From assembly GCF_003268635.1 (NCBI RefSeq), contig NZ_CP029639.1, forward strand, positions 4,661,501 through 4,725,500: DNA of 64,000 nucleotides. The letters are read 5' to 3'. Below are positions 9,055-17,386 of the stretch, piece by piece; the first letter of the stretch is position 1; each line of letters opens with the position of its first letter. Under the pieces are notes generated by a model. It was not told the origin of the DNA. It saw only the letters and a program-made list of their open reading frames with translations, and searched no databases. Origin of the DNA: Paenibacillus sp. DCT19. Its GTDB lineage: Bacteria > Bacillota > Bacilli > Paenibacillales > Paenibacillaceae. The position numbers were made by a program, and so were the translations under genes.

Positions 9055-9531
9055 CTAAACATATTGAAGCCTCTTTAGAAGTAGCCACCAATCATCCGCA
9101 TCAACAACCGGTGCAACACTTCTATACTTTTCGCCAAATACATAGTTGAATAGGAAATTATCCCACTCCCCCATGTTCTTGTCTTCTTCTAACTCCTCTT
9201 CATCTTTCAGAATGTATAACAAACCCGAGCTTCGGTTAATTACTACTGGCTCATATAATATTTGCCCAACCTCAAGCCAGTCACTCACATCATTCATCCA
9301 ACTGGTCATGCGATATTGATTCTTGTTCAGTTCCTCATATGACCATAGATCAATCACACCACAACGGGCACCGTTACTCCTTCCAAGAAAATCATAGTAT
9401 TGTCTCAAGTGGGAGCCATCGGAAGGGATGTATCTTATACCTGAATTTAGTTGACCATAGATTATACTGTCATGATCCTGCGCCAACGCTTCTTTAACTT
9501 GATCTATGATTCTTTTAAGTTGCAGGTTCAT
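9055..9531 (-). CDS. SUKH-like (SMI1/KNR4) immunity candidate
   Basis: About 158 residues, ATG after TAGGAGATTAAGTT. The stretch YDFLGRSNGARCGVIDLW followed by a beta-rich segment (GQILYEPVVINRSSGLLYIL) and FLFNYVFGEKY resembles the SUKH fold used by many toxin immunity proteins. The match is loose. It lies first (most 3') in a run of small acidic minus-strand genes of the same kind. Confidence 0.45.
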   Translation of the reverse strand: MNLQLKRIIDQVKEALAQDHDSIIYGQLNSGIRYIPSDGSHLRQYYDFLGRSNGARCGVIDLWSYEELNKNQYRMTSWMNDVSDWLEVGQILYEPVVINRSSGLLYILKDEEELEEDKNMGEWDNFLFNYVFGEKYRSVAPVVDADDWWLLLKRLQYV

Positions 9532-9559
9532 AACTTAATCTCCTAATCTAAGTTAGTAC

Positions 9560-10027
9560 TTACTTAAGATATGACATCTGAATATCCACAAGATTATGCA
9601 AACTAATTTCAATTCTCATATCTTCGTGTTCATTAATGGCTGTTAATGTTGTGTCTTCAATACTTAACTGTTTAATAGGATTGGTTACATCAAGAAAGAT
9701 ACCCCACACCAGATTGTCGTCTGTATCTGTGCAAGCAATGAATCCTTCATTTCCCATTTGCCCGTCCCCGCCATAGATCTTCCCACCCTGATAATCAATA
9801 CTTGTCCACGGATCAACCATAGTCCAGCAGTCGGTGTTATATTTCCCCACACTCTCAATCGTGGTATCACAGAGGGGAGAGCAGTATATTCTGCGCTCAT
9901 TGTTGTTCGGATCGTAATACGTCTCAACATTTAACATGATGATGTTCCCATTGGAGAAAGCAATACAATTCAGCCCCGGCAATTCACGTTGTTCGGCAGA
10001 CCAATGTTTCATAATAAGGTTGTTCAT
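9560..10027 (-). CDS. uncharacterised small protein, possible immunity protein
   Basis: About 155 residues and no recognised family. Start ATG at 10027 after GGAAGATAACGCT. The composition is acidic and beta-rich, with GGKIYGGDGQMGNEGFIAC in the middle. The start of the protein (LIMKHWSAEQRELPGLNCIA) suggests a cytosolic protein; there is no signal peptide or membrane span. It sits 28 bases upstream of the SUKH-like gene, in the same direction, so co-transcription is likely. Confidence 0.45.
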   Translation of the reverse strand: MNNLIMKHWSAEQRELPGLNCIAFSNGNIIMLNVETYYDPNNNERRIYCSPLCDTTIESVGKYNTDCWTMVDPWTSIDYQGGKIYGGDGQMGNEGFIACTDTDDNLVWGIFLDVTNPIKQLSIEDTTLTAINEHEDMRIEISLHNLVDIQMSYLK

Positions 10028-10095
10028 AGCGTTATCTTCCTTATCCATTCAGTTTTTAACTATGTGACAAAACATTCACTTGGTGCAATTCGAAT

Positions 10096-10605
10096 CTACA
10101 TGCAGGATGGAGTCCAGTCTTTTTCACTATCTTTAATATATGTAACATACCCATTGGCCGAAAATCGTTCATCAAGCATCCTGATCGCGTAAGCTTTACT
10201 ACATCCCTGTTCCACATGAATTTCATCCTGTAGAAACAACATAAATAGAGATTCAGACGCTCCATCATCAGACAAATATAATCCCAGTAATTCGTTGTAT
10301 TGAGAACCGAAAACCAAACCTATGTATTCGATTTTGAAAGTCAGCTTTTCTTTGCATTCCAGTAGTCCTTCGTATGTAGCGTACAAATTAAAATCATCCA
10401 CATCATTTATTCGATTCGCCGAAATTAACGGATTCATTCCCCTGATGTATATACCTATGACATTACCATCACCTTTTTCAAGGAAAATAACCTGGTCTAA
10501 TCGTTCATGATCCTCTTCATCCTGTAGATAAATGATATTTGCAATTTCTTGTTGGCTAAGATAGTGGTCTACCTTTTTGTTAACAGAAGAAATATATTTG
10601 TTCAT
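10096..10605 (-). CDS. uncharacterised acidic protein, possible immunity protein
   Basis: About 169 residues, start ATG at 10605 after GTGAGG. No family recognised. It is acidic with no membrane span or signal. A central repeat of hydrophobic strands (VIGIYIRGMNPLI, FKIEYIGLVFGSQ, ESLFMLFLQ) suggests a beta-sandwich core. Its position among other small acidic genes argues for immunity to an injected toxin whose gene has been lost. Confidence 0.4.
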   Translation of the reverse strand: MNKYISSVNKKVDHYLSQQEIANIIYLQDEEDHERLDQVIFLEKGDGNVIGIYIRGMNPLISANRINDVDDFNLYATYEGLLECKEKLTFKIEYIGLVFGSQYNELLGLYLSDDGASESLFMLFLQDEIHVEQGCSKAYAIRMLDERFSANGYVTYIKDSEKDWTPSCM

Positions 10606-10660
10606 GGGAAACCTCACGATCTATTGTCGAACCGAAATAAGTTTTTATGATTTAAATAGT

Positions 10661-11164
10661 TTAGTAAATGTACAATGTACCTTTTGGCCATTTTCCGTTC
10701 CATCCGCATGGACAGTGCCCTGATCTAAGGATCAATAACATTTGTCCAAAGAAACTTGGACAACCTTTAAACTCGCCAAACGCACGCTCAACACCAGCAT
10801 TAAGCAATAACCAGGCTATTGTTCCTGCAAATTCATCTTTTATATTCTTCTCTTCAATAACATCGTTAAGTGTAGCAATAGCCGTTTTATACTGCTGTGA
10901 CTCTCTTACGGCAACAACAACTGCATTAAAATCTCTAACACTATATCCTAATTTCCTCAGAATAAATTCAGCAAGATGATCTCTACTATTGGAGATTATC
11001 GCCTCCCATTCTTCCTTATCATCCAATTCTTCTGCTGTCTCCCAACCCTCCACTTGTTGTATTGAACAAAGTAATTCCATGGCTTCGATTTTTCCGCAAT
11101 TTTCAAACCAACGGATATCCACAAATTCATTCAATATCTCTTGACTAACAGTAATCTCTTTCAT
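10661..11164 (-). CDS. uncharacterised protein, possible immunity protein
   Basis: About 167 residues, mostly helical, ending in a cysteine-containing tail SGHCPCGWNGKWPKGTLYIY. The first half carries the pattern W-F-E-N-C-G and IQQVEGWETAEELDDKEEW, seen in families of small cytosolic immunity proteins, but I cannot name the family. It is preceded by GAAGGCGGGG at 18 bases, so the ribosome site is weak. It lies in the same direction as its neighbours. Confidence 0.45.
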   Translation of the reverse strand: MKEITVSQEILNEFVDIRWFENCGKIEAMELLCSIQQVEGWETAEELDDKEEWEAIISNSRDHLAEFILRKLGYSVRDFNAVVVAVRESQQYKTAIATLNDVIEEKNIKDEFAGTIAWLLLNAGVERAFGEFKGCPSFFGQMLLILRSGHCPCGWNGKWPKGTLYIY

Positions 11165-11391
11165 AGAATAAACCCCGCCTTCTTATCTTTCTATGATAAT
11201 CTTTCCAGTACTCTTTAAGTATCATATTTAGATGATGGAATAAGTTTGCAAATCATTACATATAAACACTATAAACTCAAGTATTATCTATATGTATTCT
11301 GTACTTCCCTTTTTTAATAAAGATTCAAACAAATACAACCCTATATCATCAGAGATTGAATCTCTATTAAAGTCATAATTTTCATTTAGTA

Positions 11392-11834
11392 TCAGTCATA
11401 CAACGAAATTAAAAATTCAGAGAACGTATCACTAACTTTCTTGCATTCAGTTAGATCTAGACTTTCATCATAAAGAAAGACTGGCGGATCATCACCCTCG
11501 TCCAAATTAAAGTACCAGAACATATATCCCTGATGCATCATAAATACAAACTGATTATCTGTTAGTTTCTCAGAATAATTATTTTCTTCTAAAAGTTCAA
11601 CTGCCCATTCCTTAAGCTCTAATATATACTTCATGGAATAATCTGTACCTGCCAGAAACTCAACCCCGTTACCCGCTTTGTACATAAATTCCAAATAAGT
11701 TAAGGGAGTTCTTTGGTTGGACTTAGATTCTTCAATGTTGAGATCTCATCGTCATTGCAAGGTTTCATTGGACATAACTTTGCTTCTAAGGTCAATAAGA
11801 AAGTCCTGATATCATCGCCTCTTAAAGAATTCAT
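11392..11834 (-). pseudogene. SUKH-type immunity gene, frameshifted
   Basis: A gene starting at ATG 11834 after GGAGGAATTTAGA encodes MNSLRGDDIRTFLLTL and runs to KELP, then stops with TAA at 11700. One added T there (TA to TTA) joins it to LTYLEFMYKAGNGVEF and the SUKH-like half HQGYMFWYFNLDEGDDPP ending at 11392. The rejoined protein is about 147 residues, a normal SMI1/KNR4 length. The break is a single base, so it may be a sequence error. Confidence 0.7.
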
Positions 11835-11867
11835 TCTAAATTCCTCCACATTATAATCATCTATGTT

Positions 11868-12299
11868 TTAGACTCTCGTAGCTTTAAAAAACTTAAGATA
11901 TTTAGCTTTCTTGGGACTTCCAAAACATCTACCTTCGGATTTGTCACTGGCAATCCTAAAAAATTCTTTTGCTGTCTCTAAATCTCCTAATTCAAAAGCA
12001 ACTCTACCAGAAATAAATTCTTTATCGCCGGAATCTATACGATCGAATCCGGTAAGAAATATTTTATCTGCCCATTCTTTTGCTTTTTTAAAGTCGTTTT
12101 TTATAAAACAAGTATCAATAATATCCTTTACCAAATGATAGCTTTCTTCAGAGTAAAGACCTTTTGGTGAAGGGATTAAGTTCCATGCCTCTTCTAACAA
12201 AAAAATGGATTCATCATAGTTAGCATCCTTGAATTTCTCATCACTTTCATTAATAATATTTTCAAATTTCTCCTTAATTTGTGGTAGTAAAGTGGCCAT
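11868..12299 (-). CDS. TPR-like immunity protein, second of a conserved pair
   Basis: About 143 residues built from helix pairs of the tetratricopeptide type, such as ESIFLLEEAWNLIPSPKG and FKKAKEWADKIFLTGFDRID. The start ATG follows AGGAGGAAGATAA. It is a close relative of the gene at 32319-32735, including the ending KYLKFFK compared with KYLEFFKS. Each copy lies just downstream of the same kind of TPR gene, and the 32-kb pair directly follows a nuclease toxin. The pair is therefore proposed to be immunity to that toxin type. Confidence 0.65.
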   Translation of the reverse strand: MATLLPQIKEKFENIINESDEKFKDANYDESIFLLEEAWNLIPSPKGLYSEESYHLVKDIIDTCFIKNDFKKAKEWADKIFLTGFDRIDSGDKEFISGRVAFELGDLETAKEFFRIASDKSEGRCFGSPKKAKYLKFFKATRV

Positions 12300-12310
12300 T
12301 TATCTTCCTC

Positions 12311-12727
12311 CTAAATCATATCTAAAATTGATCCAATATATTTATCATCTTCGTTAAAAAAAATTTTGTATCCTTCTAACATGTAGGCTCTTAACAAATA
12401 CTCCTTAGCTTTCTCGAGCTCCCCACACTCAAACAAACTCTCTCCAAGTCTCAACAAAATGAATGGGTTTGAGATCCCATTAGGGCAGTTTAACGCATCA
12501 TAAAAACTATTTTTGGCATTTTCAAAATCACCAATATGAAAATAAGTATCTCCTAATGCGGTGTAAATCCAAGTACTTGTATCCCAGTCACTTTTAGGTA
12601 GCGGAACTAACTCCAGTGCAGCTATGTAACTTTCAATCGCTTTAGAAGTTTGCCCGTTTTCAACATGCTTATCTCCTTCTTTACATAAATGCACAATTAA
12701 GTCATGTACTTGTTGATCCATTTCCAA
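12311..12727 (-). CDS. TPR-like immunity protein, first of a conserved pair
   Basis: About 138 residues with TPR-type helix pairs: SKAIESYIAALELVPLPKSD, STWIYTALGDTYFHIGDFEN and LLRLGESLFECGELEKAKEY. It is a paralogue of the gene at 32739-33164. Start TTG at 12727, 8 nt after GGAGG; the paralogue also begins with TTG, which supports this choice. A relic of a nuclease toxin tail ends only 20 bases upstream at 12748, matching the tail of the intact toxin at 33 kb. This makes the gene very probably a left-behind immunity gene. Confidence 0.68.
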   Translation of the reverse strand: MEMDQQVHDLIVHLCKEGDKHVENGQTSKAIESYIAALELVPLPKSDWDTSTWIYTALGDTYFHIGDFENAKNSFYDALNCPNGISNPFILLRLGESLFECGELEKAKEYLLRAYMLEGYKIFFNEDDKYIGSILDMI

Positions 12728-12747
12728 TATTCATACCTCCACAATTT

Positions 12748-12860
12748 TTATTTAATTGGTGGTAAATAATTTCCTTTCAACTTTGCACCTTTCCACTAAA
12801 ACCCATCAGGCTTAGCGTTGTTAAAGTCAGCCTCTTCTAGTGTTGCCAAGGTCATTCTTA
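12748..12860 (-). pseudogene. relic of a GH-E-like nuclease toxin C-terminus
   Basis: A short minus-strand stretch reads WKGAKLKGNYLPPIK followed by a stop. The toxin at 33.2 kb ends DGAKLNQKYLPPKK. An in-frame stop interrupts the fragment upstream, and nothing else of the toxin is left. The relic sits directly before the TPR pair, exactly where the intact toxin sits at 33 kb. Confidence 0.65.
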
Positions 12861-12872
12861 GGGCGAACTTTA

Positions 12873-13319
12873 TTATTCTATTTCTTCAGGTTTTCTAAAT
12901 AAACAAAGAGTGTCAAGTGCCTCAAAAATATCGTCTCCGAACTTAAATAACGAATACCCGTTTTTTCCAAAGACCTTCCCCGATTCTGAGACAAACATTA
13001 TTAAATTACCACGGTATGCCTCTCCAATTATAACAAGCGGCTCTTTTACTCGTGCCTCAAACTCTTCAAAGTCCTCCTTTTCGTAGTAATCCCCCACAAC
13101 TTCTTCAGGACTAAAATGAAAGGTTTCCAAACTTCCATCTGGGTGCTTAAATTTATATTGATCGCCACCAAATAGACTTAATGTTTTAACCACTGGAATA
13201 AATACTTGATAGCCCATCGTCTCTAAAAACTTTACTGTCTCGCTTAAATCAACCTTTTTATTCGGATCCCACCCTGCTTTCAACAGTATATCTCTCGTTT
13301 CATCTGACATTTCCCCCAT
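12873..13319 (-). CDS. SUKH-3 family immunity protein
   Basis: About 148 residues. The pattern ILLKAGWDPNKKVDLSETV, LETMGYQVFIPVVKTLSLFG with the FGG turn, and the ending GDDIFEALDTLCLFR match the SUKH-3 group of the SMI1/KNR4 superfamily, which protects cells against imported nuclease-type toxins. Start at ATG 13319 after TGGAG; a second ATG at 13310 is possible. Its toxin is not identifiable; a degraded linker relic lies directly upstream. Confidence 0.75.
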   Translation of the reverse strand: MGEMSDETRDILLKAGWDPNKKVDLSETVKFLETMGYQVFIPVVKTLSLFGGDQYKFKHPDGSLETFHFSPEEVVGDYYEKEDFEEFEARVKEPLVIIGEAYRGNLIMFVSESGKVFGKNGYSLFKFGDDIFEALDTLCLFRKPEEIE

Positions 13320-13329
13320 AAAAACACTC

Positions 13330-13545
13330 CAATATATCCGAATCGACGTATTCGCTTAATTGCTCTAAGCCATAATTCATCGCATAACTCTTTTAGCCAA
13401 TTTACCAGCCATTTTAAGTACGTTCGCAACCTTCGGTGAGTTCATCACCAGTCCTCACAGCTTACTTTTTAACTTGTTCGCTAGATCTGCTCGACTGAAG
13501 TTATTTGTAGCCCCCTTCGTCTTGGTCATGACCTTCCTAGCAGTA
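13330..13545 (-). pseudogene. degraded copy of the toxin linker segment
   Basis: Minus-strand reading gives KVMTKTKGATNNFSRADLAN then a stop, NSPKVANVLKMAGKLAKR, and in another frame NYGLEQL-like sequence. The intact linker in the toxins at 32 and 34 kb reads KVMTKAKGLASNFSPADLAN. Stops and frame changes show it is no longer coding. It is one of at least six copies or relics of this segment in the window. Confidence 0.75.
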
Positions 13546-13605
13546 TCTCAAAGTAACGTTTCTCTTATCTATGTACATCCATCCCTTGTTTACTAATGAT
13601 CCAAA

Positions 13606-13650
13606 TAGGCATGCTCTGTATTCTAATTAGAACCTGCCTGACTTCTTTTA
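13606..13650. repeat. imperfect hairpin, copy 1 of a junction repeat
   Basis: Arms AGGCATGCTCT and AACCTGCCT around TTCTAATTAG. The same structure recurs at 26004-26047 and 28180-28222, each time between the end of an immunity gene and the start of a linker copy. The sequence from here to about 13545 also matches the region before 25940. Confidence 0.5.
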
Positions 13651-13660
13651 TCAATCACTA

Positions 13661-14116
13661 TTAGACATAATACTGAATATGTCGCTCTTTTTCAGGAATA
13701 TCCTCATCCCCTAATAAATCCACCTGCGTTAAAGCATCCTTGTGTTCAAGTTCAGCAATGAATAGCGCATAGAAATCACCCGTTGTCGGATAGGTGAATA
13801 GACCATATCCTTTTGGAGAGATCAATTTGTTAACTTCTCTGATCTTCTCAGGAAGATACTTGTAGTCGAACTCTCCCAACTCTTCTAGTTCATCCGGCGT
13901 TCCCAATTCAATGTCGTGATTGAACTCGTAATCTAAGATATAGTTAACGATTTCATAGCCTTCTTCTCCCTTGTAATCCAAAAACAAAAATCGTTTGGTT
14001 TCCAGACCATAGTTCAGCATACTAAAATACGCGAGCGACTCCTCTGGATCATTTAAAATATTGTCTGCATCCTCTGAGTTATTAAAAATTAAGGGTACTA
14101 GATCTTCATCCGCCAT
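13661..14116 (-). CDS. acidic immunity-like protein (paralogue of the broken gene at 26 kb)
   Basis: About 151 residues, very acidic, start ATG after AGAGGAGAAGTCTAA. It contains TPDELEELGEFDYKYLPEKI and ends KERHIQYYV. I recognise no named family. It follows the PoNi-like gene by 16 bases, an arrangement repeated at 26.0-27.5 kb, so the two genes travel as a unit. It may be an accessory immunity gene or an unrelated passenger. Confidence 0.6.
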   Translation of the reverse strand: MADEDLVPLIFNNSEDADNILNDPEESLAYFSMLNYGLETKRFLFLDYKGEEGYEIVNYILDYEFNHDIELGTPDELEELGEFDYKYLPEKIREVNKLISPKGYGLFTYPTTGDFYALFIAELEHKDALTQVDLLGDEDIPEKERHIQYYV

Positions 14117-14132
14117 TTAGACTTCTCCTCTC

Positions 14133-15095
14133 TTATTCAAATAATGCTCCATGGTGGCTCGGGATATACTGAGGATAGTTTTTACGGTAAAAGTCATCAA
14201 TCATTCGCAATATAGGATCCCACTCTGGATAAGGTTCTGGATTCTGAATATTCATTTTAGCCTCAGGCGTGTTCATTAAGAAGTCTTCAAAACGATTTGG
14301 ATTCGGTAAACCTTGTTTTTTTCTCACATGAAGCAAATACAATATTTCATAGGGATAAAAGGCATAATCATAATTTCCAAACTCAAGCGATTTCCCGATC
14401 TCTGAGGCAAGCACGGAATGATGCTCAGACATTTTGTCAATTAATTGAGTAATTTCATGCAAATCAGATGTATTCCAACGTTCCAACACTTCTCTATAAA
14501 TGCCAAGTTCTTCTGGAATCAAGCTACATGGCTGATCACGTTCTGTTAATGCCGATTTCACGGCCAAGTGAACATATTCATTTGTTCCTTCAATTGTTTG
14601 TTGGGTATGCTGGAGATATAACTCTAATAAAAACCAGATATGTTGATTCCAATCGTTAGCTTCCATGATATTTCCACCTAAATACTCAACTATAAAATCA
14701 TAGAAGATCTGTTCCTCTTTCTCCCATCCAAACATTTTAAAGTGTATTAGTGTAATAATGCTGTTCTGAAAAGAATAATCAATAACTTTCATCTCAGGAT
14801 AACGTTCTTTATAAATATGTCTACACATACATTGATAAAAGGTTACTTGCTGAATATGTTTTAAACCTAGAGGACTTCCTCCTTTTTTATTTAAAACTTC
14901 ATTTTTCCATACTTCCAACCAGTACGAAGATATTTTGTACATCCTATTCAACAATTTGTGATCTTGCTCTACAGCGTTACTTTCTACCAATGAAATAATC
15001 TCATATTTAACTTCGTCATATTTAGCTTGGACATCTTTCAATCCATCATAAAAATTTTTCACATATCGTTTATATGCCATTTCCAACTTTTTCAA
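14133..15095 (-). CDS. PoNi-like immunity protein (DUF1910/DUF1911 type), copy 1
   Basis: About 320 residues, all helical. It is nearly identical to the C-terminal two thirds of the gene at 26492-27457, from GWEKEEQIFYDFIVEYLGG to the end PSHHGALFE, while the first 100 residues differ clearly. The copy at 26 kb lies next to a PoNe-like nuclease, which is the main reason for the PoNi reading; sequence motifs alone do not settle it. The start TTG at 15095 is about 12 nt after GGGGAG. No PoNe tip remains upstream of this copy. Confidence 0.55.
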   Translation of the reverse strand: MKKLEMAYKRYVKNFYDGLKDVQAKYDEVKYEIISLVESNAVEQDHKLLNRMYKISSYWLEVWKNEVLNKKGGSPLGLKHIQQVTFYQCMCRHIYKERYPEMKVIDYSFQNSIITLIHFKMFGWEKEEQIFYDFIVEYLGGNIMEANDWNQHIWFLLELYLQHTQQTIEGTNEYVHLAVKSALTERDQPCSLIPEELGIYREVLERWNTSDLHEITQLIDKMSEHHSVLASEIGKSLEFGNYDYAFYPYEILYLLHVRKKQGLPNPNRFEDFLMNTPEAKMNIQNPEPYPEWDPILRMIDDFYRKNYPQYIPSHHGALFE

Positions 15096-15224
15096 GTTTA
15101 TATTACACTCCCCTTACCATTTATCTTCAACTTGACTGAGTTTTTGTATGTATTGGCTGAATAAAAGAAACCACAACACGATAGCTAACCGTATTATGGC
15201 ATCTATTGTATCTTAGGATATTAG

Positions 15225-15690
15225 GATCAATCAATTTCATTAGGTTGAATTGAATTTAGAAATTCTTCAAATGGTGCACTCACAAAAAGTGTGGATTGCT
15301 CTATAACATCTGCTTTATTTCTCATATTGAATACATAACATTTCCATGTAATTTCGTAGGAGACATCTGATTGTCTCCTGTTTTCCCTTTCGATTTGTCC
15401 ATTTCCTTGTCCTTATCCTTGTTACCTGAATCCTTATCTTTCTTTCTCTTACCCTTATCACCAGAACCTTTAGTTGCTCCAAGCCATAATTCATCGCTTC
15501 ACTCATGAGTAGATTCTGCATGATACCTTTCGCCATGCCGCCTGCCATTTCCTATTCCGTTCGCAAGCTTTGGCGACTTCATCATCAGAGTATCCAGCTT
15601 GCCTTTCATGGCAAATTTGGCACCGGTTGCTGCCTAGCCTACAAACGGAATCGCCGCGTAAACGGACAACGCCGAAGTGGTATAGTCTCC
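15225..15690 (-). pseudogene. relic of a toxin linker and lysine-rich spacer
   Basis: Minus-strand fragments read GKLDTLMMKSPKLANG, EAMNYGLEQL, GSGDKGKRKKDKDSGNKDKD and KSKGKTGDN, in changing frames. These are pieces of the linker and spacer of the WHH-type toxin at 30.8-32.2 kb with internal deletions. The remaining 3' part (15225-15380) has a short open stretch ending APFEEFLNSIQPNEID that I cannot identify. It is not a working gene. Confidence 0.7.
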
Positions 15691-15890
15691 TCGTGCTACA
15701 TAAATTTCACTACTTAATTTTTCAAAAAAACATTTTCCAATTATTAAAATAACCAGAGAATGTTGATGTGATGTCTAATACCAATTGTCTTTATTAGACT
15801 TAGATTATTTAAATTAAAACTAAAATTATTTTAACTTTTAAAAAACTCAAGATATTTAAGATGCTCATCTTCAAAGCACTCGTGAGCCAT
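15690..15890 (-). repeat. duplicate of the region at 32190-32345
   Basis: About 200 bases nearly identical to the stretch between the WHH-type toxin and the TPR gene at 32 kb, including a hairpin AACATTNTC...GAGAATGTT and the last 15 codons of the TPR gene (CFEDEHLKYLEFFKS). It is joined directly to the end of the DUF4304-like gene at about 15888, so this marks a recombination junction. Confidence 0.75.
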
Positions 15891-16346
15891 GTAATAAAAT
15901 AAACTGAACATCCACCATATACCCGCCCAAAGGATAGAAACCCTTTGAGACGACTTGCTTAATGAAGTTATCTAAATTATTTGTACATTCATGTACAATT
16001 GGCATAAAGATTGTATCCAACCACATTGTAAATTCTTCTATTGCCTGGTTCCTGTTTTCTTGATATGCAATATTCCAATAATGTTTATCAACGGGAACAT
16101 TGCATTTACGATTATTTATATGAAAAATTTTATTTTTTGATTTATGCAAGAAAATTGCGCATTCACCATGTAACCCTACACTTTTGTCATTTACATTATT
16201 CCAATTTGTGTAAAAAATATTTTATACGTAAGATGCTTATCTTTTTTTGTCATATAATGATTTGATTTAGAATATTTCCAGCCTCTTTCTAAGTATTTTT
16301 GAGAAATCAACTCACACACATTATTAAAGACTTCGCCTGATTGCAT
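15871..16346 (-). pseudogene. DUF4304-like immunity gene, frameshifted, with a swapped 3' end
   Basis: Start ATG at 16346 after AGGAG with 7 nt spacing; the protein begins MQSGEVFNNVCELISQKYLE and would stop at GIM. Adding one base at 16203-16204 continues the frame into WNNVNDKSVGLHGECAIFLH and on to VQFILLHGSRVL. The last codons run into the tail of a duplicated TPR gene read in another frame, so the original C-terminus is lost. The family assignment to DUF4304 is tentative. Confidence 0.55.
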
Positions 16347-16361
16347 ATGTTTACTCCTATG

Positions 16362-16573
16362 TCAGGATACCTGTAATTTAAATTCAATATTGAATTCTTT
16401 AAATTTAGCTTTGAATACATCTAATAACTTTTCACAATTCTCTGTTGGAGCATATTTAAAGCTTATATCTATAAGAAGGATTGTCAAGCCAAGTGCGACA
16501 GTTCCTCTGAGAAGTGTATACTGACTATCACTATGAATTTCCAACAGTACTCATCTGCTACCATATCCTTCAT
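16362..16573 (-). pseudogene. small immunity-like gene, frameshifted
   Basis: Start ATG at 16573, 9 nt after AGGAGG, giving MKDMVADEY. One added base near 16551 joins this to LEIHSDSQYTLLRGTVALGL and the rest to 16362, a protein of about 70 residues. It lies 16 bases before the DUF4304-like gene, probably as part of one transcript. No family recognised. Confidence 0.5.
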
Positions 16574-16593
16574 CGCTTTCGTCCTCCTACATG

Positions 16594-16638
16594 CAAAAAA
16601 AAGCCCACTCCTACTCAAAAATCAAGTAGGAAGAGCTC
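16594..16638 (-). terminator. terminator after the YezG-like gene
   Basis: On the minus strand: stem with TTCCTACTTGA and GAGTAGGAGTG, then TTTTTTTT. Similar TCCTACT stems occur at 18504-18546 and 28956-28999. Confidence 0.8.
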
Positions 16639-16709
16639 AAAATATGGTGTATGAATCCAAAGTCGAACTGTTCACATGTAATGAACTTGTTTTGTATTAG
16701 ATTAATCTT

Positions 16710-17192
16710 TCAATTATTTTCATGACTTTTCAAATAATTTTCAACAAATTGTTTATTCTTTTCTTTTTCAGGAAGCAAACCTAAATATTGATACTCAAAA
16801 ATCATTTGTCTTTGAGTTGAGGTGATTTCCGAAGCTATTACGTCCTCATAATCATAATGAATTTTTAACTTTCCAGGATGCTTTAATATGAAGGTTAAAT
16901 TTGTCCAACTCTCTTGATCATTTTTTATGAAAATTTGCCTCAACTCTTCAAATCTTTCTTGTAATTCCAATAATAATTTATTATATTTTTTTTCACTAAG
17001 TCTGTACTTTTCAGGAATATCATGTGAGTAAATAAACTCTTCATCGTTAAAAGTGTTAAAATAAAAATATACTTCTCTTGATCCATCTAATATTTCCGCA
17101 TACAAGTAAATTTCTTTCCAGTTATCATTAGGTATCATACTTAGAATATGTTCTGCTATTATGGGATAATGTTGATCCATCTGTTTCTCCAT
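16710..17192 (-). CDS. YezG/DUF600 family immunity protein
   Basis: About 160 residues. The family signature is clear: IIAEHILSMIPNDNWKEIYL, YAEI, EVYFYFNTF, YSHDIPEKY, ELRQIFIKNDQESWTNLTF and KIHYDYEDV. In Bacillus, YezG neutralises the LXG nuclease toxin YeeF. The ATG at 17192 is chosen because it follows GGAGG (11 nt) and gives the normal N-terminus. No LXG toxin lies near it, so here it most likely protects against a toxin of the injection system or against neighbours' toxins. Confidence 0.85.
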   Translation of the reverse strand: MEKQMDQHYPIIAEHILSMIPNDNWKEIYLYAEILDGSREVYFYFNTFNDEEFIYSHDIPEKYRLSEKKYNKLLLELQERFEELRQIFIKNDQESWTNLTFILKHPGKLKIHYDYEDVIASEITSTQRQMIFEYQYLGLLPEKEKNKQFVENYLKSHENN

Positions 17193-17310
17193 TGCTACTC
17201 TAACCTCCAATTTGATTCTTTAAAGTTTAAAACGTGCATAAAAATATAACTATATTGATAAATATTCAAAGATGCGAAATGTTACAAAGAACTGGAGAAG
17301 ACGAAAATCA

Positions 17311-17350
17311 AAAAAAGCTAATTACGACAGCAACTAATCGAAATTAGCCT
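17311..17350 (-). terminator. terminator after the Tdi1-like gene
   Basis: Minus strand: GGCTAATTTCG...CGTAATTAGCTTTTTTT, directly after the stop at 17387. Confidence 0.75.
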
Positions 17351-17386
17351 TTTATGTAATGTACTAATGATGCGAAATAAGTAAAT

